Shown: positions 1 to 14,552, numbered from the stretch's first letter. The stretch is DNA of 64,000 nt from Anisakis pegreffii (GCA_035041965.1 JAPYMA010002490.1:62001-126000); one strand, 5' to 3'. Notes: generated by a model not told the origin, from the sequence alone. A program made the numbers and translations.

Positions 1-1
1 A

Positions 2-750
2 TTACCGAAACTCTCTGAAGAGCAGCGGCAATCGAAGGAAACTTGTAATGATACTGCTGATTTCAACGTTGGTTTAGTTCCAATTCAGTTGTTTTTGTGC
101 GTATACCAATTCTTTCGTATTTTGCATGATTATAAATCCATCCCTCATTAACGTTATAGTGAGGATTTATTTGGAGCAGTCATGAAATCAGGGCGGGCTA
201 TAGGCGTCGAATGTTCCGAAATGAGACTCAGGTTGACATTTATGATCAAACAGAGTTTCGATTCGAATTTGTTCTGAATTCGGCTTTCAGCGATGCCTTG
301 CTATTAGTAATCACAGTGCAATGAGCTGCTGAGGTGTTTTTCACTGAAGAATCCATTCCTCAAACTACTTTTATATGAAATGCAGAGTTAGATGTACTTT
401 TGCAATGCGATTGTATTGCATTGTACATTTGAGAGGCATTCGGCAGTTCAGCGTTCGTCAAGTGTTAAGTTAACGTTCGATGGATTTCATTCGTTGTTGA
501 TCAAAGTTAAATCGTTGCTTTGCATAGCGAAAGAAGTCCAAAAATTGTTGGTACTGTTGAATGTCAAAAAAACTCATTTTTAGAAATTCGCTGATTGTAT
601 GAAGAACTTCGTAGGTGCGTTCGGTTTGATTATGACTAATGGAACATTGCCATTCTTCGTTGATCTCTACACTGCTATTATGGAAAAGGACAGAACCGTT
701 GCATGCAAGTAACTGTTTGTGAATTATCTGTTTTCAGTTTAGAGCCGTGA
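2..750 (+). CDS. 3' part of an unrecognised small-exon gene (partial, left edge)
   Basis: Three pieces look coding. A reading frame opens at the left edge (from base 2) and could end at a GTTTAG donor near 77. A convincing exon lies at 584-708, behind a TTTTTAG acceptor and before a GTAACT donor; it begins KFADCMKNF and ends in RTVAC. A 13-base terminal exon may follow at 738-750 behind TTTTCAG, completing the codon and ending NLEP-stop. Two cysteines flank a roughly 40-residue mixed helix-like stretch. The FADCM start resembles the FAKCF segment of the next gene, so the two may be related secreted cysteine-rich proteins. I do not recognise the family. The join from the left-edge piece to 584 is unproved, and the 5' end is outside the window. 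Confidence 0.35.
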
Positions 751-1918
751 AGATGGTTATCTAGAGCAAGGAATACTTGTTCATTTCACAGTCAGAAAAG
801 TATTCGATGCACTGACACCGAGAGGTCGTCTTTCTTGATGAAGAATACATCGCACTCTAGACCTATAGCTGATCACGGATACGCAACAATTCTTGCGGAA
901 CATAAAGTGGACGTGATAAATGACGAAAAAAGCTTTTAACACATCAAAAGATACGAAGACATCAAACTGACGTGTTAAGAGACCAAGCTGAGACATCAAG
1001 AACATCAAACACCAAACACCGAACGCCAAGAGAACAAATTAATGAATCCGATAGTTAGAAGTTCAAATAACATGCAAAGTATTCCCAGAATGAAATACAG
1101 CAGCATCATTGCTGAACAGAGCTTCTCCAATACCCTTGCATAAGTATTTCTTTGCGACGTCAAATGATCTTTCTTTGGGCAAATATCCGATGGATGACGT
1201 TTCCTTCGACTAGTAGTGAATTGCGATATTTATTGTATGATATACACTAATGTAGCAATTGAAATGCTAGGTGTTGAGGTGTAGTGAACGAAGAATAGTA
1301 TTAAAGTTTGGTTATTATTGCATTAAATAAGGTGAGCGAGCCAAACAACCAAACGAGTCAATCTAACAAGTCAATCGGAGCAACGAATTTGATCAATCAA
1401 GCATTTAAATTAGTCGAACAACCAATAAGATCAACCAAAGAGTTTCTCATATTTAAGACTGATATCTTGGAGGTGTGATTTGATGATGGGCAAATAACAA
1501 AATTAAGGCACAGCAATTGGTGAATAACGGTTCTTTATGCAATTGTTACAATCTTGTAGAGATGATAGATATTTGATAAAAGATATTTAATCAAAAAATA
1601 TCGCATGCTCTCAGCTCTTGCAATTTGAAGATATGGATTGAGATACGGGTGCCAATCTTAGAGCTGAGTCAATTAGCGACATTGCATCATGAGATTATTG
1701 TAGAAGATGACTGATAGAATCAAAACATTGATATATTGAAAGGAAATTTATAATAATGTTGCGAATTCACGAGCATGTGATTCATCTCTCTTTTTTTCTT
1801 TCGCGATATCTGTCGTGACAAAACTATTGTAGTTTACTGCTTCCTTCATGCGGTGTTTCGCAGAATCGATTTTTCCCGTCAATTGCTGAACAATTAATTG
1901 AACGATTAGATTTGTGAG

Positions 1919-3673
1919 CCTTGGTCCTGCTTATTGCCGTCACTACAACAAAATTCAGCAATTTTTTTAGCGCATATAAGAATCTCGAAAACTGTCCGGT
2001 TTTCGCGAAGTGCTTTGAAATGAGCGTTTTCGAAAAAATGGCTCCTAAAAGTAGCGACTACTGGACAACGATGGACAAGGCCTCACAGAGCGTCTTCAGC
2101 GTTTTCAAAAAAAAGCTTTATGATGGAGTTCACGTTTACAACAGCGGAAGCGAATACTTTAGCTTGATGCAGGAGGCCTCAACGTGTTGCTGGAGTGTTA
2201 CGAGTAAGTTATCATGCATTCATGGATTAAAGAACTCAAAGGTAATCATCCTTCGTGCACGGGTCGTTTGGGGACAGTGTTGGGCCTTATTGATAGCAAA
2301 TGGCTCAGTCGCAGTATACGATCGTGATCATTTGAAAAAGTTCTGTTTGAGTACAACTGCGTATCACTCACCCAGTCGGTGGCCTTACAGCGCTGGAGTC
2401 ATTTAGCGACATGTTTCGCAAAATTTTGACGACTATTGAATACGTCTCAGGACCATTCGACTAGGGCTGCTGAATAACTAGAACATTGTTACCCATTCAT
2501 ATAGTCCGCTGAAATCAGTTCCCATAAACCTTTGATAGATCTTAGGGATGGAGGAGGATCAAGAATTCAAACAGGAAAATCAGCCGTCATAAAGATAATA
2601 TATATCACTCCAGTGGTTGGTTATAAATTGAAGGAGAAGATCTGTCGAGGAAGGTTTATGCTTCCGTGATAGCTTTTTTTGGTGGATGAGAAGGAAATAT
2701 GGCGTTTTGCGAATTAACACACACATCAGAAAGACTTTTCGAAACATTTCTAACAAGCGCAGAATTTTTTCGTGGTTTGCTGCAATTTAATTCGCTTTAT
2801 TTTTTCAGCTTATGAATGCAGGTTCAAAATGCAAGGAACTTTTGAAGGGTGTTCGGCTGTGGAACTCTCAAGGAATCAAAACTGCAGGTGGACGCTGATA
2901 GTCTTACGCTAGAAGTTTTAGTCATAGAGGCTTCATGCCACAAATTACCTTTGAAAAGAGTTTATCTCATTGATAGTAAGTCTTCAACATGACATAAAGT
3001 TAGCGTCTGAAGAAAAATCTAACACGGTTAGGTTCAGAAAGCCATGCTGAACTCGTCCGCAACTAAACGTATTTTCACGAAACCGCGCCTATTAAAGTGG
3101 TCTTTGTGACGGTTGTTGGAATTTTTTAGTTCATCCACTTAACGACCTCTAAACAATTAACACACACTTTCACAGGCAAAAATTCAGCTTGTAGGATTGC
3201 TGGACCAAGTTGCTTTTCATTTAAGATGTACAACATACGAATTTCTCGCTGTGAAATTTTACTGATTTTCGAATGGAGGCTCTGGGGAAGTTTTTCAATA
3301 ATTATAGATGAAACGTTTATCAGATGCATATCCAGGTTGATACACAAGCAAACACGTGACAGGTTGGGGTGTTCATGAGAAAATGCTGAGGCTGTACCCA
3401 ATTTGTTCACTCGTTAACGGTTGAACCATTTGCAGCGATCTCATAGCCGCAGAAAAGTGTATCTTCTCGAATCCTGTGTGCAAAAAAGAGGACTCCAAAG
3501 CCATATGCTCTGCAGCTGCAACCTCAGCCAGATTTGTTCAAACGATAGATGCGAAATGCTATGATCAAATGATGGACGTTTGTTCGCAAATCCCTTCGAA
3601 AGCACCGATCGTGATCAATCTTAAAATTGCTATATCATTCATTTTGTTCATGACAATAGTTACCGTCAGCTGA
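1919..3673 (+). CDS. Cysteine-rich secreted protein with C-terminal hydrophobic tail (5' end missing)
   Basis: Proposed exons are 1919-2203, 2809-2887 and 3436-3673, with reading phase kept at both junctions (A|CT, then AG|C). The protein of about 200 residues starts with a hydrophobic run (LVLLIAV) that looks like the end of a signal peptide, then has about a dozen cysteines (NC, KC, CC, EC, GC, NC, KC, VC, IC, KC, VC). It ends in a hydrophobic tail before TGA (from IVINLKIAISF on), as in GPI-anchored proteins. Expected location is secreted or on the cell surface. The cysteine spacing recalls nematode DUF19-type extracellular domains, but I cannot confirm that. The second donor (GTGGAC) is weak, and the start codon lies in an upstream exon I could not place. 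Confidence 0.45.
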
Positions 3674-6256
3674 ACAGACTATGTAAAGGACTTCTATTGC
3701 ATACAAAACGCGATTGCTATCAGCCTTCATTCAATCACGTTCTGATTTCTTTGCCTCGGGTCCTTTCCTAGTGATTTATTCAGTACGCGAATCCAAATTT
3801 CCAGTCCATGATGAACTCGCCTTTCTGCTATGTATTTATTAAAAAGTTCGCCCCAGAATATTTTGAAATTTTCTTGCAGAATTAAAAATTGTCACGCAAG
3901 CTCGAAAACCGATGCAATTTCCGTTCGTATATCCTGCTCACTAATCCAATTCTGTGTGGTTCTTTCATCCGTTTTGATATCTCCTTTTTGTCCCCTTGCG
4001 TTGACAAATGGTTGACAAGCTTTAGACATGCTTCCTATATCCTTTCGAAAGGTTCATACTCCGCTACTTTTGATCGCTTTTATTGGTCAGAACCGATCGC
4101 ACTGTATTCATTTGCATGCATTCACCTTCACTCCTCATGATTCGTATTCATTTTTCAAACTCTTCTAACGTATCCATCAATATTTCATATCCTCATGAAT
4201 TAAGTTATTTCATCTGTCGGAACTGAATTTTTTTAAAATCATTCTAAATGCTGTGAATGCCACAGTGATAATTATCATTTGATTATTCCGTTCACTACAA
4301 TGTTGATAAATATTTGCATCAGGTTGATAAGCAATTTTCTTTTAAAATCAATTTGCAGTGAAGACTAAATATCAATCCTTTAAGTCACAGTTAACTCACC
4401 CATTTCTTCAAGGGTTTCTGTTACAAAAATTTAGTTGTAATGATATTCACTTCTATAAATTATATATCGGTAGGTGACCAACATCAACGTCTTCGGTTTG
4501 TTATGAAAAACATCGAACTATTAATATGGATACGAAGATGTTTTGGGTGAGAGTGAATCCGAATAACTGAACACAATATTTGTTGTTAACTGTGCTATCA
4601 TTTCATTCAACCGGTCGTCTTCATTCGATAGCAATTTTGTTCGTCCATCACCAAAGTATCAAAACTATTTAAAGTTTAACGAACTGAAGTAACACATCGA
4701 ACAACAATCAACTTTCTAATTAGTACAGTTACCAGCATTAATTGGCTATGTAGATCGTTCTATCGTTCTACTGAAGACATTTCCCTGGTTCATGTAAATT
4801 GCTACAACCATCAACCCCGTTCGAAATCATCACCCAACTCTCTCTCCAGCTAATCTTTAAGAGACCAACGAAAAGAGACATTTCTGAGCGTTTGCCTTAT
4901 CTCTTCGAACACAATCCAGTCTTTCGTTAAAAAGTCACTGAATGTAAGCAAAGAACTGAACAAAACCATCTAAACAGAACTCACATCAATCCCATGTCAC
5001 AATACTAATCGCAAGCAATTCACCTCAGAACCCAATCGGAAAACCATAAGCAACAAACGAAAATAACGTGATGAATGATCACAAATGAGGAATGCTTAAA
5101 ACGCACAACAATAACTCAATAGACGTTCGACATTCACGAAATATTCACGAATTCATCAGTTATAACAAATGCACACAAAACATCGACGATAGTTTTTGGC
5201 TTCTTCAAGAGACCAACAAATTGAAATTGAAATGACTCAACGTTTTTGTTTACAACAACATAATCGATGTTGATCAACACAAAATGCTACTCGATATGGA
5301 ATAATCGACTAGTTTCAATGCATGTACATATGAAAAGAGCAATATTTCCCTAATCGGAATCATGTTAATCCACAAGACGTGGAAGTCAAGTTAAAATCTG
5401 AAAACTTAAACGCATTTCGTCCATGAACAGGACTCGCGATTGGTAACAATTACAAACATGGTTCATATACAATGCAACAAAATGCTAACGAGTTAATGAG
5501 ATGCAAACAAATCAAATAATTAAAGCACATTTTACAGCATAATGGCAATTAAGAACCGTACAAAAATGCGAAGATTTGTTTGTGTTAAGAAGCAATGCGA
5601 ACGAACGATCACTAGGAAAAGAATCGAATTCACTGGAAATGGTGAGGTAATAATTAAATGGAAAACGTTTCTTTTCATTCGGCAGAGCGCAATTAGTCAA
5701 CAACAGAATGTAACCCAAATAAATGCCAACAAAACAATGACAAAATGCTCAAATACTTAATACAATTCACTAGTGACTGTAATTGTTAGCTCCGATCATA
5801 AGATTTCCGAAGTGAAAAGTGACGGTCGTCTGAAACCGCTCGAATAAAACCATATTGTATAACGCGCTTATCGAATGGTATGCATGGAACGTCACATTTC
5901 ACAAATGAACCTGAACGGCTGCATAAATTCTGATTTGAGGGCGCTATTACAAACACAGAAAACATCCTATATTTCTAAGCATAATCTTTCAAGTACGGAA
6001 TCTTCCAAAAAAAAAACTCCAGCCATTCCCAAAAATACAATTCATCGCGAAAATTCAAAGATTTTCGGAGACATTCACCAAACTCGTTCAGCTATGCTCT
6101 TCACTGGATTCATTTCTTCCTTCACTAACTGCTGCAAATGTTCAACACAATACTTTTCACACAGTAAAAGTGCATAATTTCTGAATCGGCATATACGAAT
6201 CCATAATCACTAGCAATAAATCACTATTGTCATTTACAATTTCATAAGCAGTCACC
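3674..6256. other. Intergenic, no gene seen
   Basis: AT-rich sequence between the cysteine-rich gene and the 3' end of the transporter. Short open frames occur on both strands (for example near 3830-4140 and 5540-5760), but none has a plausible splice partner or recognisable domain. Confidence 0.5.
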
Positions 6257-9200
6257 TCAACTATTCGAGTTTCCTTCTGCCGTCTTGTTGTCAATATTCG
6301 ACAACGGTGTCGCACCATCGGTTTCATTTCTCATCTCTGCAAAATGTTCACCTTCGATCTCCTCAATCGATTCGGCCAAAGGGTGACCCATCGTTTCGGG
6401 TATAAAAACGATCACCACTATACCGGCCACCAGCGCCATACACCCAAACGGAATTATCATCGCCCACGCACCCACTCGCTCCACCTGAAAATCTTACCAC
6501 TTTTGTTAATATTATTAAACACACCACCTACAACATGCGTACTGCATAACCATTGTGATTTCTGTTGGTCATATCAAACTTGTAAAATTCATTCAGAAAC
6601 GACTCATGATTCGATTCAATTGTTCTCCTCAGGTTTGCTCAAATTAAATTCCTTTGGTTCCGCAAGTTCGAAATGAAGCAAATACACATTTCCGAATCAG
6701 ACTGGCGAAAATTCCAAGCAAAAAATGCGTCCAAAAACTCGATGATCATGCAAGTGACTCTCGAAAAGAATTCTCCAGACGCTATAATCTATCACAACAG
6801 TAACTCACGATCCACATCGCAATATACGAGGCCAAAATAGCACCAATACGTGCAATTGTCGAACAACATCCCATCGCTGTGTTTCGGATCACTGTCGGAA
6901 AGAGTTCCGGTGTTATCGTATAGATCACTGCGTAACAATTCGTTATAGCGGCTTTCGTGACCAAAAACTGCACGAAACTAAGCAACCAATGCGCTGAAAA
7001 CATGATATCAACTTCGTTCGATAACTGCTTGAAGTTCCTTTCCCATCGAGCAATTCGGTTTCAAATTGTTCGGGAAATAATCTTAGGGAACGGAACCGAT
7101 TTCCAGAGATAACGTTTTTTTTTTCAATGAACAAATATGGATAAATCCATCACAAATTACGGATAAACTAGACGAGGTAAAGCTGAACGAATCAATAAAG
7201 AAACGCAACGCTAATTAACTTACACCCTTCTGGCAGTATGAGATTGGTCAACATACAAAAGGCAGCAACAAAATAACCGCCAGCTAGTAGTGCCTTACGA
7301 CCAATCCGATCCACCAAGAGGAATATCAAAACCAGTGCAGGTATTTCAAAGAAGCCACCCATTATGAATGTTGCATAAAGATCTCCACCCATAAAGTCAG
7401 TCTTCATTGATACACCATAATAGATCATCGAAACTATCTGCAAGGAAAATTACGATTTGCTTAAACGGATGCCAGCAAATGACCGTCAAACAATCACACA
7501 ACATTGTCTCTGAATTAACATTGGACAGTTAAAATCATCGACGCGAATCTTCACTGAAATGAGGATCCACATTTGGGAGAAATGTTCAAATATTCAATTC
7601 CTTCAGGACGAATCAATGAAGAAAACTCTAAAAACTCTACAGAAACCGCTAGTAATGAATCTAGAACTGTGAAACGCAACTAAATTGCAGACCTCAACCT
7701 CGAAACTACATCTAAAATAACTTTAAGCATGAACCTGAAGCTAACGATAGAAATTCGGATGTAATGCCAACTCACAGGCCATATGATGAAGCATGCGGCT
7801 GTACGCATTCGAAGTTTTGGTGTTCGAATCAGATCGAGGAAGCCATAACTCCTCCTTTTCTGCTCACTTGATGTACTTGTCGGTGTTTTCATATCTCCAT
7901 CAGCTGTTGACCCACTGCCACTTCCCGAGTCGATCTGCTCCCACCACTTATCTGGCAATCTTGTCTTGTTGATACGTGCCGCTTTCTGCAGAATCTTATC
8001 GGCTTCTTCGAATCTCCTCTGCGATACTAACCATCGTGCACTCTCTGGCACTAACCTGTACAAATAATTAAACCACTTATTTATTCATTCAATTATGCAC
8101 TTACGGAAATACACTCTGAATAAAAGTCTTTATAAATTCGTCACATTTTTTTCAACTGATTACTTTCCGTATCCAAATATGACCGTTAAAATTGCTATTA
8201 GTCACTGCATCTCTCCACTTAATCCTCGGCTATCATCTATTCCCTTCCCGAACCCGTCATTCAATTTGAGCGATTCCACAATAAACTGATCAAATAAAAT
8301 CTACAAATACGAATAATCTCTCTGATGGAATAATTCATAAGTCAAACAGTGAAACAGGAAACACCACAATAAGTTGTGCACATAAAATAAAATACATCAT
8401 CGTTGAATTTTTAACGAAGCAATAAGAAATGAATAATTTTGAGAAACTGAACGAATGACTGAAGAACAAATAAATAAATGAAAAAACAGAAAATGTCTAA
8501 TGACTTACCACCAGTAACTGAAGAAGATGATCGCCGGCAGGGAGATGGCCAACTGTAAATACTGATAACTACGAATGAAGTATGCCAAAGTGCCGAGTAT
8601 CACTTGACCAAACGCAAAAAATGCACCCGATATTACACCAGCTAATTTCCGTTTCGACGGTCCCACCAATTCCATACCTCAAATAATACAATACAAAAAA
8701 CAATCGGGAAGAAACTTCATTTCTAATTCAATTTCACTGCTCAAATTAAGTCATTCTCTAATTCAAACAACAAAAAAAACCCAATTCAGAGTGAATATAT
8801 TGACTATTCCAATGTTGCGCATTAAATTTACATCAGAAAGCAGAGGTAACGTGAAGACATTGCGTTGGAATGCAATCAACTCAAAGATATTAATTCAAGA
8901 AATATTCAATCAGCACTCACCAATCACAACTGCAATCACGAAAATGCCCGGATGTGTGAATCCGACCACTCCACGAAGAATACAGAAAGAGGGCCAATTC
9001 GGCACTAGCGCCATCAGCACACCAGCTGTCAACTGAAGCACAATGGCCAAAAAGAACACGTTTTTACGACCCCAACTGAAATTGTAAAAATCATTCAATT
9101 GCTTCTCGTGAACCAGAGAGCGAATCCTCGCACTAAGTAATATCAATCAGCCCGAATGTGGCATTCTAAAACCGCAAAATGATACTAGAAGCGTACCTAT

Positions 9201-10425
9201 CACCAAGATAACCGAATATTAATGAACCAGCCATTTGACCCACATAATAGGAAGACTGAATAACCGCCTTCAGGACGGATCGCTCGCAAACGATTTCCCA
9301 CTGAAAACAAAAAAGTCAGAGACTCAACTTCTCGGCACGCTTTTCATTCACTGATGAACAACACGTTAGCACAACATTCTAAATTTTAATCTCGATTCCC
9401 ATCTTTCTTATTTATCCATTGCCTTTTTTATCATCACTGATCGGTCAAAACCTTTCCAAGAGCTCTCAGAATATTCATATCAACTTGGTTATCGATGTAT
9501 CAGTTTAGTTAATCTACGTGGATTCAACGAGATTGAGAGTAAATAATAAACAAAAAGAAAAGTTCAGGTACAATTGCCCTAAGATTTAAAAAAAAAACGT
9601 TATGACTCGAAATTCACGAGATTCATTGTCAATCGGGTATTCTTTTCGTTGCATCACATTACTCGTTACATTGTACCCACAATATAAACACTAATCTTCA
9701 ACATAAATTCTGAGAAATATAAAAAAATTTACAACAACAAGCACTAACCCTATTGACGGCTGAATTTTTGACACCGCTGAAATCGAAGACGTAACCGTAC
9801 GGGCACGTGTGCTCATCACCCAATCGACATTCCTCATAAAAGCACTGTTTACTGTCATCTGTACAGTTCATTCCATGTAGCAAAGGACTTGTAGTCCAAT
9901 ACGAGGCGTTTGCTGGCTCGTCTTTGAGACGACATCTGCAGTTTGGCGACAAAAAGTGTGAAAAACCAAAAAATTCTGATGGAGAACATAATAATCCCTG
10001 AAGATGGCTGGCCATCAAGTTTAACGTTATTGGACAGAATATAATACTTATCAAGCGAGTTTGATTCGCTCAAACTAACAGTGGTACTGTACAAAGAAAA
10101 AATGTGCTTCAGTGGACATGGATGAATCCAATAATTAATATCGTGGTCTAATAATTACCATCATCTAATAATTATTATCTAGGTCATATGTAACAAACGA
10201 CAAATTGTAAATATAAAACAGAATACGTGAAAACTAAATAATGAAAACGTCAAAAGGGGAAAACGAAAAGTAAACAAACCTGTGTGGCAAATGAGCAGCC
10301 GTGAATGTCCATGACAGTGCATGCATAGCGGCAAAAATTGTCGGAAGACATACCAAAAGGAACTGTGTCTTTTGATACCGGCCAAATTCACCCAAATACG
10401 AGAAAAGAAGCTGATCGAACTTCAT
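6257..10425 (-). CDS. SLC22-family organic ion transporter (major facilitator superfamily)
   Basis: Nine exons: 10280-10425, 9749-9935, 9197-9300, 8921-9075, 8509-8677, 7776-8055, 7224-7437, 6809-6993 and 6257-6484 (stop). They give 555 residues, the usual SLC22 length, with phase kept at all junctions. The N-terminus has the family's GEFGRYQ motif, then TM1. A long extracellular loop follows (about residues 40-125) with paired cysteines and two N-glycosylation sequons (NAS, NCT). The MFS signature between TM2 and TM3 reads GDSWGRK. After TM6 comes PESARWLVSQRR with a Ser/Gly-rich cytoplasmic insert; TM7-12 follow, and the tail carries PETMGHPL. By family it moves organic cations, anions or carnitine-like zwitterions across the plasma membrane; substrate cannot be told from sequence. 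Nematode OCT/OAT-like proteins are the nearest relatives. The start is the first ATG, directly before MKFDQLL. Confidence 0.94.
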
Positions 10426-13409
10426 CCTTAAACAAATCTCGATTTTCTAAATAAAAAAACTCTTTCAGCTCTTCTTCCATCACAACAGATATTCTACAAA
10501 AACTATCCGAAAACCTACGCACACCAGATGAATCTTCATTTCTGAAAACATCCGAATGAAATAATTCAAAATTAAAATTTCTATAAAAAAGCCATCGAAC
10601 CACTTAAATGAAACCAAAAATTTAAAGAAAAACCTCACAAACTCGCGAGGCAATGCATCAAACAGTTATTGATAGTCTTACTGATTTATCGGAGCCATTG
10701 TTTCGTTCCAGCTGATTATCTCCGTTCGCAGAAATAAACACAAAACCGAAAGCAACTACCCGATACAAATCTACTCGACTAACAATTACTGTTTAATTGC
10801 TGCTTTACTTAAAACTTAACCAATTTTCACGATTTCGTTTTATGCTAATTACAAAAAAAAGCTCAATAACACATAACATGTAAAAATCATAAATGCTATT
10901 GATTGCTCCTGGTAAAACTGTTGAGAACGCAATTGTACTCAAAAAATAAAACATTTGGCATTCTATGAACTGTGAACATGTTAACAATGATGCGACCAAA
11001 AAAAGACACGTGAATCTAAACGAAAAGTTTTCGCACTACTTCATAATTAGCGGCCTGAAAAGATTCTCATAATGAGAGCTAATCTTGGCCTGAAAATCCA
11101 CGTCTACGGACCAAATACAGATCGATTAGACGAGTCAGAGCTTTGCAAGATTCGCAATGTTTTCAAAAGCATAATCGAAACCAAAATACTGAAAAGCAAC
11201 CCACCAACATCTATGTTGTTGCTCAGATGAACAGCGCAAAAGAGGCACCTTTTTGGCGAAGGAAACATTATTCGGAAAATATCTCAAAAAGTTTCTCACT
11301 GCCCGGAATCGAACCAATATAATAATAAGTTTAAATAAGTTATCAGTCTTGATTCGCATCATTTACAGCTACATATTCAATGCTAAACTATGAGAAATGT
11401 GAATTTGTCGCACTGTAATCAACTTACAAATTTTTGCTGACCGTTGGTGAGAGGAAAGCTTATCGGTAGCAAGGGAGTGAGTGTGCTGAACCGTGTTCAA
11501 CAATTCGATGGTTAAAGATCTATGAACTGTAATGCTTGTGGTATGAGTACAGAGAGAGGATGCGCTACAATTGTCACTCCTTGTGTGGACTGCGAGAGAA
11601 TCATTATCGATGACAGTGTGCGCGTCAAACGATGGTAAAATGCAGAATCTTCTTCTGTAATAACTAATAATTTCGCATCATTTTATCGAAGGATGCGTTC
11701 CACAGAATCCTGAGCAAAGTAATCTGTGGGACGCACCCATGTTTCCGAGTAAATAATTTCATGCTGAATCGTTCCATAAAGCACATTTTGTGATTTGAAG
11801 ACTCTTTCTCAATGCTTATCTAGGTTCGAGGGCAGCTCTTCAGATGAAACGAACGAATTTTCGAAGATTGTTTGCAATTTTTGAATTTATTTGATTAGAC
11901 ATCACCAATCTATTATGAGTCGGCCATTCCTCTGATTGTGAGTATGACATTGAAATAATTCTATTAGTGAACAAGAACAAATAGTGAATAATTCTAAAAA
12001 TAAATAATTTCAGAACAAATAATAAAAAATTTTGGTGTATAAGGCAACGAAAGAATAGAGGTCGTCTCAACTGAAAACAATCTATTCAAAAAAAAAATTG
12101 CGCCCTCTATAAATGTGAAGTTCAAATGTCATCAGCACTAAGAAAACAAATGTTACTGGAATTGTAACTGAAGGAAACTGAAAAAAGCATGGAATTATCA
12201 TTAGCATTATAGAAAAGAGTGTTTTTTGAGAGTGAATGGTGTCAGTTTTTATCTGATAGTGAATCATTTGCTGAATCATATTTGCCATTTTCTCTAACAG
12301 ACACAACAGATGGTTGAAGACAAAACTGTTTTAATACGAAATACTAAATGAATTGATGCTTAACCATATGTCGTCAGTTTAAACTGCAATTGTTGAGCGT
12401 CAACGAAATTGATGCTTAAACGAAGATAGCACTCTGAGAACATTTCGACCAGAGACGTTCTATCATCGGAATGATAACAGACAAGTCGGAACGCCATTCC
12501 TCATGGAAGCTTTCGTTCATCATTCTTATCAGTTGAAATGTATGTCAACATCACTCTAACGTTTTCATTCTCTTCCACTTCATTGCGAACTTAGAAAAGA
12601 AACAAAATCGACGACTGGATTGGTTTCCTCATCAGAGACTAGCACCACTTGAACTGTCATATTATATGTACGTAAATATGTACATGCAATTTAGCTCACA
12701 GAAATTTGCTAACAATAAGATCTGCTGCAGAAGTGAGCATAAACTTTCAACACTCCAAGGTAGAGATCACTACTAGATTAGACGCATAGATCGCGATTGA
12801 GTTTGTCTTCTTTCAGATGCACGCCTCAAATTTTTTTACAGTACGAAGGGTGGGAATTAATTTCAGATATATTGAGATTTCAGTTCTATGGCTTCAAATT
12901 TTGTTCATTTTACACGGATTTCCGCAAATTACTCCTAACACTATGGTCATAACTAAGAATAGAGCCGATGATTAGTTAGCACTCACCTCAACATTCAATT
13001 GTTGTTTAAGTTGTTGAATAAACTGCAAGCAAAACTCAGCGAAAGTTAACTCTTTTCGAAACTAAATAATATTATCAGCATCGCAGAAATGACAACGATC
13101 GATGTGATCAATAAATATTTTTATGTGTATGGATATTCATAATCGTCTTAATTGTTGATTATACAAAGAGTACTTGTCAAATGAGCCTTTCAAATCATGC
13201 GCTATATTGCCCTGGTCAGTGTGAGTGCAAACAGTTTTTAGAGGGTGTGATTCTGGCAGGACACAACAAATTGTTGATAGTGATCACAACCTTATCGCTA
13301 GATCGGTTTTGCACTATTGCTTCACTCGGAACGCAATATGACTGACTGACTGCAGTCTTGAAACACGACTAGCGATTAACAGAGTAGCACTAACTGAGTG
13401 TTCAACAGA
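10426..13409. other. Upstream of transporter, no confident gene
   Basis: The 5' flank of the minus-strand transporter. TTTGTTTAAG lies immediately before its start codon on the minus strand and could be a trans-splice acceptor. A short minus-strand frame around 11040-11110 behind TTTTCAG looks faintly protein-like, but it has no partner exon. Nothing else could be supported. Confidence 0.4.
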
Positions 13410-14552
13410 ATGCAGTGCGATCAACTGATGAGGAAGTTCGATTTGCTCATTGCTGTAAACGAATTTTCATCAAGTCACCATTAACACTTTCGTTGGCAAC
13501 TCACTTCACCTATCACCGTTTAGCTTGCAATTTATCTCGTAACGGCATCATTTCATTGACGATGCATCACCATATTCAGGCATATCGCTTCATATGGATG
13601 GATTCAAAAGATTTCGCAAACACTAAGCGCTATTTCAGCAATGCATTGAATAGAGAACGCCAAAAATCATGAGTAAACAAAACCGATTAAGTGAATTGTA
13701 TGTGCGAGCATCAAATAAGTTTCATAAAGTGCATGTTTGAGAAGTAAACATAGAGTGGAGTTTGAACTGTTTACAAATACAAGATATACCATATTGCAAT
13801 GAAAAGCCGATCAAATTATGAATGATATAATGTTGGGTCAATTGAAAATAATAATCTCGCGCAATAAAATGTGATTTAAAATAACAAAGAATTATCTCTA
13901 ACAAAAAACAAAATTTTCACATATGAACAAATGAAGATCGACACAGTAGCGCATTCATAACGATTGCTTGCAGCCAACCAGTTGGGAAGTGAATGAAAGC
14001 ATTTGCAGATGTGCTTTTGGAAATGCGAATGAAACGTGTCTTTGACAAATCGACTCATCATCATCAGTTTGTTTGGAGAGTGAGATAAGAGTGAAGTTTA
14101 TTCGTATGAAACAGCACAAACAGCAGCAAATACAACAAAATTATGTTGACGTTATGCTTCATCTTCAAGAAAAGAACTAGAGAAGGCGATTAATATCTGA
14201 TATTTATGCTCAAATTATGCCAGCTTGTAGAATAGTTGCAAAATCGCACGACCATTTGAAATGGAGCCATTTCAGGACGCAAAGTTAATGTGTATGGGGA
14301 AGTTGTCTAGCGGTTGGATTACTCTGGATATTTGTGACGAGATGAGAAGTGAGAATTCGCTGACTTCAAGGTACATCAACACATATATAGTTTGGTGCTG
14401 TTCCCTAAATGGAAATCTGATGCCTTCATAGGATGGATACTTTTGCTATCCAGTTTTGTTCAAGGCACATTCAAAGCGAATGGATTCCCATGAGAGTCGG
14501 AAAATGTGACTCTATAGCGTATAATCGAACCAAATGTTCTACTCAATCATAG
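13410..14552 (+). CDS. Candidate small multi-exon gene, function unknown
   Basis: The two downstream exons are the strongest: 14276-14370 (acceptor ATTTCAG, donor AAG|GTACAT) and 14432-14552 (acceptor CTTCATAG, ending in TAG). The codon split AG|G joins them in phase. Their 71-residue product contains DAKLMCMGKL, WITLDICDEM and WIPMRVGKCD, mixes charged and hydrophobic residues like a real protein, and has five cysteines. A possible first exon at 13410-13454 (ATG, then donor GTAAAC) is in phase and would make an 86-residue protein, but other exons could lie between. No family is recognised, and no signal peptide or membrane segment is seen in the known part. Confidence 0.35.
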
